Origin: Symsagittifera roscoffensis
Taxonomy: Eukaryota > Xenacoelomorpha > Acoela > Convolutidae
DNA: 64,000 nt
Assembly (NCBI RefSeq): GCF_963678635.1
Contig: NC_087064.1
Location: 61,311,548 to 61,375,547, forward strand
Reading direction: 5' to 3'
Shown: piece by piece, positions 59,942-64,000 of the stretch
How the letters are laid out: every line of letters starts with the position of its first letter
How positions within the stretch are numbered: the stretch's first letter is position 1
Made by a program: the position numbers and the translations under genes
The notes under the pieces: model-generated
Told to the model about the DNA's origin: nothing
Database searches by the model: none
Seen by the model: only the letters and a program-made list of their open reading frames with translations

Positions 59942-61588
59942 CTGACAACACTACGTAAATTTGAACAGGCGAAAGACATCTGCGTGTGGTATTCATAATT
60001 GAAAAAAAGTAAGCTTAAGCTTTTTAAATTAATGTAACCGTTTAATTAGCCAAAAGAAATAAATTATTTGGAATGAAATCAAACTATGACCAACAAAGTA
60101 AACTCGAATTGTAATGATTGGTAGGATATCTGTGATTTTGAGCGCTACTTTTCCAAGCTTTCAACCACTTTCCTGAAGTTAATGGCAGGTATGATTCCAC
60201 ACACGTTAAAGGTGATCAATGGTATCGTAAGGTAACGAGCAAATAGCCTCAATGGTAAAGTTTAACGACGTCACTGATATTTACGGTCAAACTTATCACA
60301 AAACAGACGAAATTTTTCGTTCCTTTTACTTTTTTCTGTTTCAGCAAATGTAAAATGAAATTATTGGTTATATCGTTTGAAAGGAATATCTGAAGACTTC
60401 AGTTCTCTCGCGATTGGCCAATTTTGGATAAATGAAAATTTGGACTTATTTACATACTTGACGTTTAATTTTTGAGTTGTTCAGATCTCAACTTTTCAAT
60501 ATAAGGATAAACATTTATAATTGAATATATGAAAATTTCAATGAAAAAAAATGGTGCAGATGAGAATACAAAGAGACATTCCAGAGGTGCTTTTGAAGAG
60601 AATTTCTCTTATTGTTAGGAAACCGCGGTCTAATTTTAGGCTCACCAACTCTAATAAACTTAACAATACTTCCTAATGACAGAGCAGTATGTATAAATAC
60701 CCTAGAGGGTTCAGGCCTTAACTTCATTCATGGAAGTGGACGCACATTAGGAATTAAAGAGAAAAAGGCTCATTAAGCTCCAGTAAGACTACCCTCCCCT
60801 ACTTTTGCCTTGAGTGGATTATATCTTGCGTCGGAGTTTTATTGGCACCCTTATAAAAATGAAGTCATAGTTTCTAAGACATCTAAATGTGGCCATTAGC
60901 CGATTAAGAGTTGAAGTTAATCAAGTATTTTGTGTCCCGGCTTTCGAGGCTGGTTAGGGAAAGTTTCAGGTGTCTCTTCATTATGTTCTGATCACTTTTG
61001 GTGATCAAAATAGCAGTTGACGACGAAATCTTTTTTAAATTATATTACTCATGAAAGGTAAACTGGGTTAAAATTGATATATTTTTCGACATCCATTTAT
61101 TATTTTCTTAAGAAAAAAATGATGCAAAATTTTGTATCCACCTCGGTCTTAAGGTCCCAGCTGGAACTTTCTCCCGACGTTAAAAGAAGATTACGGAATT
61201 GTTGTTGTTTTTTGAAGAGCTAAGGCGATATTCCCTGATTACGTGCGATTAATTAAAGTGCGATTCATAACATTCGTTAACGAATAATCAGCAAACTAAT
61301 CAGGTTCGAAATCATACCAAACTAAACTGGGGCAAACTATTTAATCTTGAGAATATAAAATTAAGATTATGCCACAGCTTTTTTTATCTAATGACAAAGG
61401 AAACTAGCATTCAGGGTTTCGCCCTGCAACAAACAGTCTGGTTTGCCTCTAGTAAAAGATCAACTACATTTTAGCTCACTCATTTGAAAAAGTTTTGAGA
61501 TTGATTCCTTTGCTGCTTCATTTTGCGTGTTAAGTTTAATTATTCAGAATTTCACTATATACTAGCGCTGTACAAAAAAATTGTTTTT

Positions 61589-61655
61589 GATTTTCAACTC
61601 TAAACTATTCAAAAAATAAACTTGATTTTCAACTCTAAACTATTCAAAAAATAAT
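61589..61655. repeat. 35-bp tandem duplication
   Basis: GATTTTCAACTCTAAACTAT and the following bases occur twice, at 61,589 and 61,624, with period 35. It lies just before the dispersed-repeat head at 61,651. Confidence 0.9.
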
Positions 61656-61920
61656 CAAAGATAGCCGGTTGCTGCGCAAGTAGCACAAATTGTTCCGACC
61701 ACCTTCTCAGAATTTCTTTTTCCAAGTTAGTGTCTTTTCTTGTGCGACGTCGTGTGGTGATACAACTATAAAAACGATTAGAAGTTTAATGACTTAATCA
61801 TAAAAAAGGCACAAAAAATGAAAAAAAAAATTAACAAAAAAAAACCTGAAAAAAATCCCAATTTTTTTAAAAAAATTTTGCCAGAGAAGCGCTGAATGAA
61901 GCTTCGAAAACTAGTTTTTT
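61651..61920 (+). repeat. Dispersed repeat family, copy (5' part)
   Basis: The head AGCCGGTTGCTGCGCAAGTAG is followed by CACAAATTGTTCCGACCACC and an A/T-rich body. No tail was found before the next copy starts at 62,151, so it is truncated or diverged. Confidence 0.55.
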
Positions 61921-62150
61921 TTTGTTAAAAACAAGGTTTTTAGTCTAAATGACTAAATTTCACATTAAAGAACGTTACACGATCGCTACACTCGCTCGAA
62001 ATTTGAATCAAACTCAGAAAATTAAATCCAACTGAAAAGTTTTCAAATGATATATCTCATTACAAATCAGCTCTCTTAGTGAATTTGGGTCTTATCGGTT
62101 TTACCCCTTTTCGGTTTTTTAACACAGATATTAAAAATGCAATATATAAC

Positions 62151-62737
62151 AAGGATAGCCGGTTACTGTGCAAGTAGCACAGAATGTTCCAACCACCGTC
62201 TTAAATAATACAAAAAAATTCAAATTGGTGTCGTTTTTTTTATATGTTGTGATAAAAAGAGCTGAACGAAAAAATAGAAGTTAGGCATATTTGAGATTTA
62301 TAGAAAAATAGGTCAATTGGAAACAGTTTTTAAAGAAAAATGAATAGAAAAACGAAAAAATTTTTTTTTAATTTTCAAAAAAATTTTCAAATTTTTCTGC
62401 AGAAATTTTTTGGATTTTCAAGTTTTTGGTTTCCAAAACTGCGCTAAAAAACTACCTTAACTTGAGTTAAACTAAGTTTTCACGGCTTAAAATAAGCTAA
62501 ATGCTATTGCAAACCTACACCACCTTATCAGATCCTCGAAATTAGACCAAAAATCAAAAATTTCAATCCGATTTTTTCTCGACACTGGGAAAATTTTTAA
62601 CTGTGGTTCGAATCAAAGAGTGACTGAAAGGGTTCGTCTAAAAGGGCTCTAATATGATATATCACTCAACCCAGTCCGATGATTATTTGTGGTACCGAAT
62701 ACAAAGTTCCTCCCCATTTTCAATGGTCGGAACAATT
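62151..62737 (+). repeat. Dispersed repeat family, most complete copy
   Basis: The head (62,155-62,200) carries AGCCGGTTACTGTGCAAGTA and GTTCCAACCACCG. The tail (62,701-62,735) is CAAAGTTCCTCC...CAATGGTCGGAACAA. The GTTCCAACCA near the head and TGGTCGGAAC in the tail are inverted relative to each other. Length is about 590 bp. No ORF is seen. Confidence 0.6.
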
Positions 62738-63762
62738 ATGGGACGCATTTTTTCTTAACAACAAAGCATTTTCTACTTAATTTGGCCTCAAACTTTATTT
62801 TACTGTTCCCCCATTTTCTGCCGTTGTCTGCGCATAAGTTTGATAAAAAAACAAAAAACTCTTTTTTAATTGTCATTTTTTTGCGTTTTTCTAGCTTGAT
62901 TCACCTTTCAGAATGTCAGCCCTGCATTTGTAGGTAACATCAGTCCAATTTTATAGTAAACATTTTCTTTTCTTTTTTTAATCATTTAAGAGGAGTATAA
63001 CCTAAAAGACCCGTGTATTGATTTCCCAACACTTCTGGACACATAAATACTTCCCTCGGTTTTCCTCTTCTCTCACTCTCAGCAAGTCAATTGTTCCGTT
63101 TAATGAATTGATTTAACAGGTGCTTCATAAATCAAGGATGAACTTTTTTCACAGCGGCATTTTCCGAGTCGAGATAAAAGTATCACTTTTTAAAACTCCA
63201 CAATAGAATCTTCTGATCAAAGGTATCTCACATTGAAACAAACTACCTATGGCTTTGCATTGAAAAGACATTCCACTTTGTACTTGTTGTTCAATTTGAT
63301 AAAAAAAATTGAAAGTTTAAAAACAAAAAATGATTCCACACTTATTCCCACTAGGCCATGAAGGTGTGGCGTTGCTATAATTGAGAGGAAGCGAGCTAAA
63401 AAGTGTGAAATCATCAAAAATTCAGAAGTTCCTTGATTTTTTTGTTGAATGGGTCTCGCAACCAAATTAAAAATACATTGGCAAACGGTTTCCGGAATGC
63501 ATCTTAATAGATTTTCACTGTTCCGCCGGAGATATCACACTCCGAAAATATTTTACACGGGTTTTTCAGTTTTGTGGATTCCACAAATGCAAGTGACTTT
63601 CATATTTTTTAGCATGTATTTTGATGCGCCATTTATGTATAATTTAGAGCCAGTTTGAAAAATCAATAGGTTGGTATTCGACTATGTTTCTTTTCTATTT
63701 GGTTTTATGTGAAATCTAATGTGACGTGAACTTGTTTTCGATGCACATTTTGTTGCACTCAT

Positions 63763-64000
63763 TGTTCCGACTTTCGATACGAAAGTAACGGAATATTTGT
63801 GCTCGGGGTGGGTTTTTTTTTCTTCAGACAAATTTCGACTTTTTAACTAGCCATATTTGACGGAGTTTTTTTTATATCATTCGAAAGGTATTGTTGTCCT
63901 GAGCTCAAATTTGAAAAGATATTTCACCTGTGATCATTTTTTGTAAAATTATGGAGGTTTAAAGATTGCCATTTTGGCCAATTTGAGACAATTAACGCGC
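63763..64000 (+). repeat. Second dispersed repeat family, copy 2
   Basis: Counterpart of 35,747-36,000, cut by the window end. The start holds a near-palindrome (TTCCGACTTTCG ... CGAAAGTAACGGAA). Confidence 0.55.

Larger units (their letters stand above)
58753..64000. other. Gene-poor right flank
   Basis: Apart from the repeats and the possible exon relic listed separately, no gene is supported. Short ORFs such as 59,104-59,424 (+) and 60,515-60,727 (-) lack motifs and splice context. Confidence 0.55.

Noticed and set aside
60515-60727. A 70-codon minus-strand ORF with a protein-like first half
   Set aside because: No family recognised, no flanking splice or start context, and the end is low-complexity. 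Chance cannot be excluded.

Overview
The window is nuclear DNA of a metazoan, probably an AT-rich invertebrate. The evidence is a spliced gene with GT-AG introns and an AATAAA signal, a large Ty3/gypsy-type LTR retroelement with an env-like region, a hAT-type MITE, several dispersed non-autonomous repeats, and a long array of ~0.88-kb satellite monomers. There are no operons, rRNA genes or convincing intact tRNA genes. The species cannot be named from sequence alone.

Layout. (1) 1-24,549: tandem satellite of ~883-bp monomers in two subtypes. Two successive ~6,081-bp higher-order units (about 7,160-13,240 and 13,241-19,320) each carry a captured 597-bp piece of the array's own right flank. (2) 23,971-29,152: a ~2.59-kb tandem duplication made of the end of the array, the flank, exon 1, intron 1 and part of exon 2 of a gene. 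The left copy is cut inside exon 2 and runs into satellite. The right copy continues into a complete three-exon gene (27,879-29,906) for an unrecognised 254-residue multi-pass membrane protein. (3) 29,937-37,079: gene-poor DNA with fold-back structures, a tRNA-like fragment, a pre-miRNA-like hairpin and dispersed repeats. (4) 37,080-57,554: a 20.5-kb LTR retroelement on the minus strand with TG...CA ends and a 4-bp ATAT target duplication. It holds gag with a long N-terminal extension, protease-RT-RNase H-integrase, an env-like region and extra ORFs on both sides of env. It is decayed, and 1,042 bp of the integrase region is present three times in tandem. (5) 57,555-64,000: gene-poor DNA with a 382-bp hAT-like MITE (8-bp target duplication) and more dispersed repeats.

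Reading the parts together: the gene lies at the edge of a satellite array that is still changing. Array recombination has copied the gene's flank into the array twice, and has duplicated and truncated the gene's 5' half. The LTR element inserted into an older copy of a dispersed repeat whose two parts can still be recognised on either side of it. I found no canonical new defence or mobile system. The most unusual observations are the flank-capturing satellite, the fold-back cluster and RFX-type X-box in intron 1 of the membrane-protein gene, and the extra ORFs and post-insertion integrase triplication of the retroelement.
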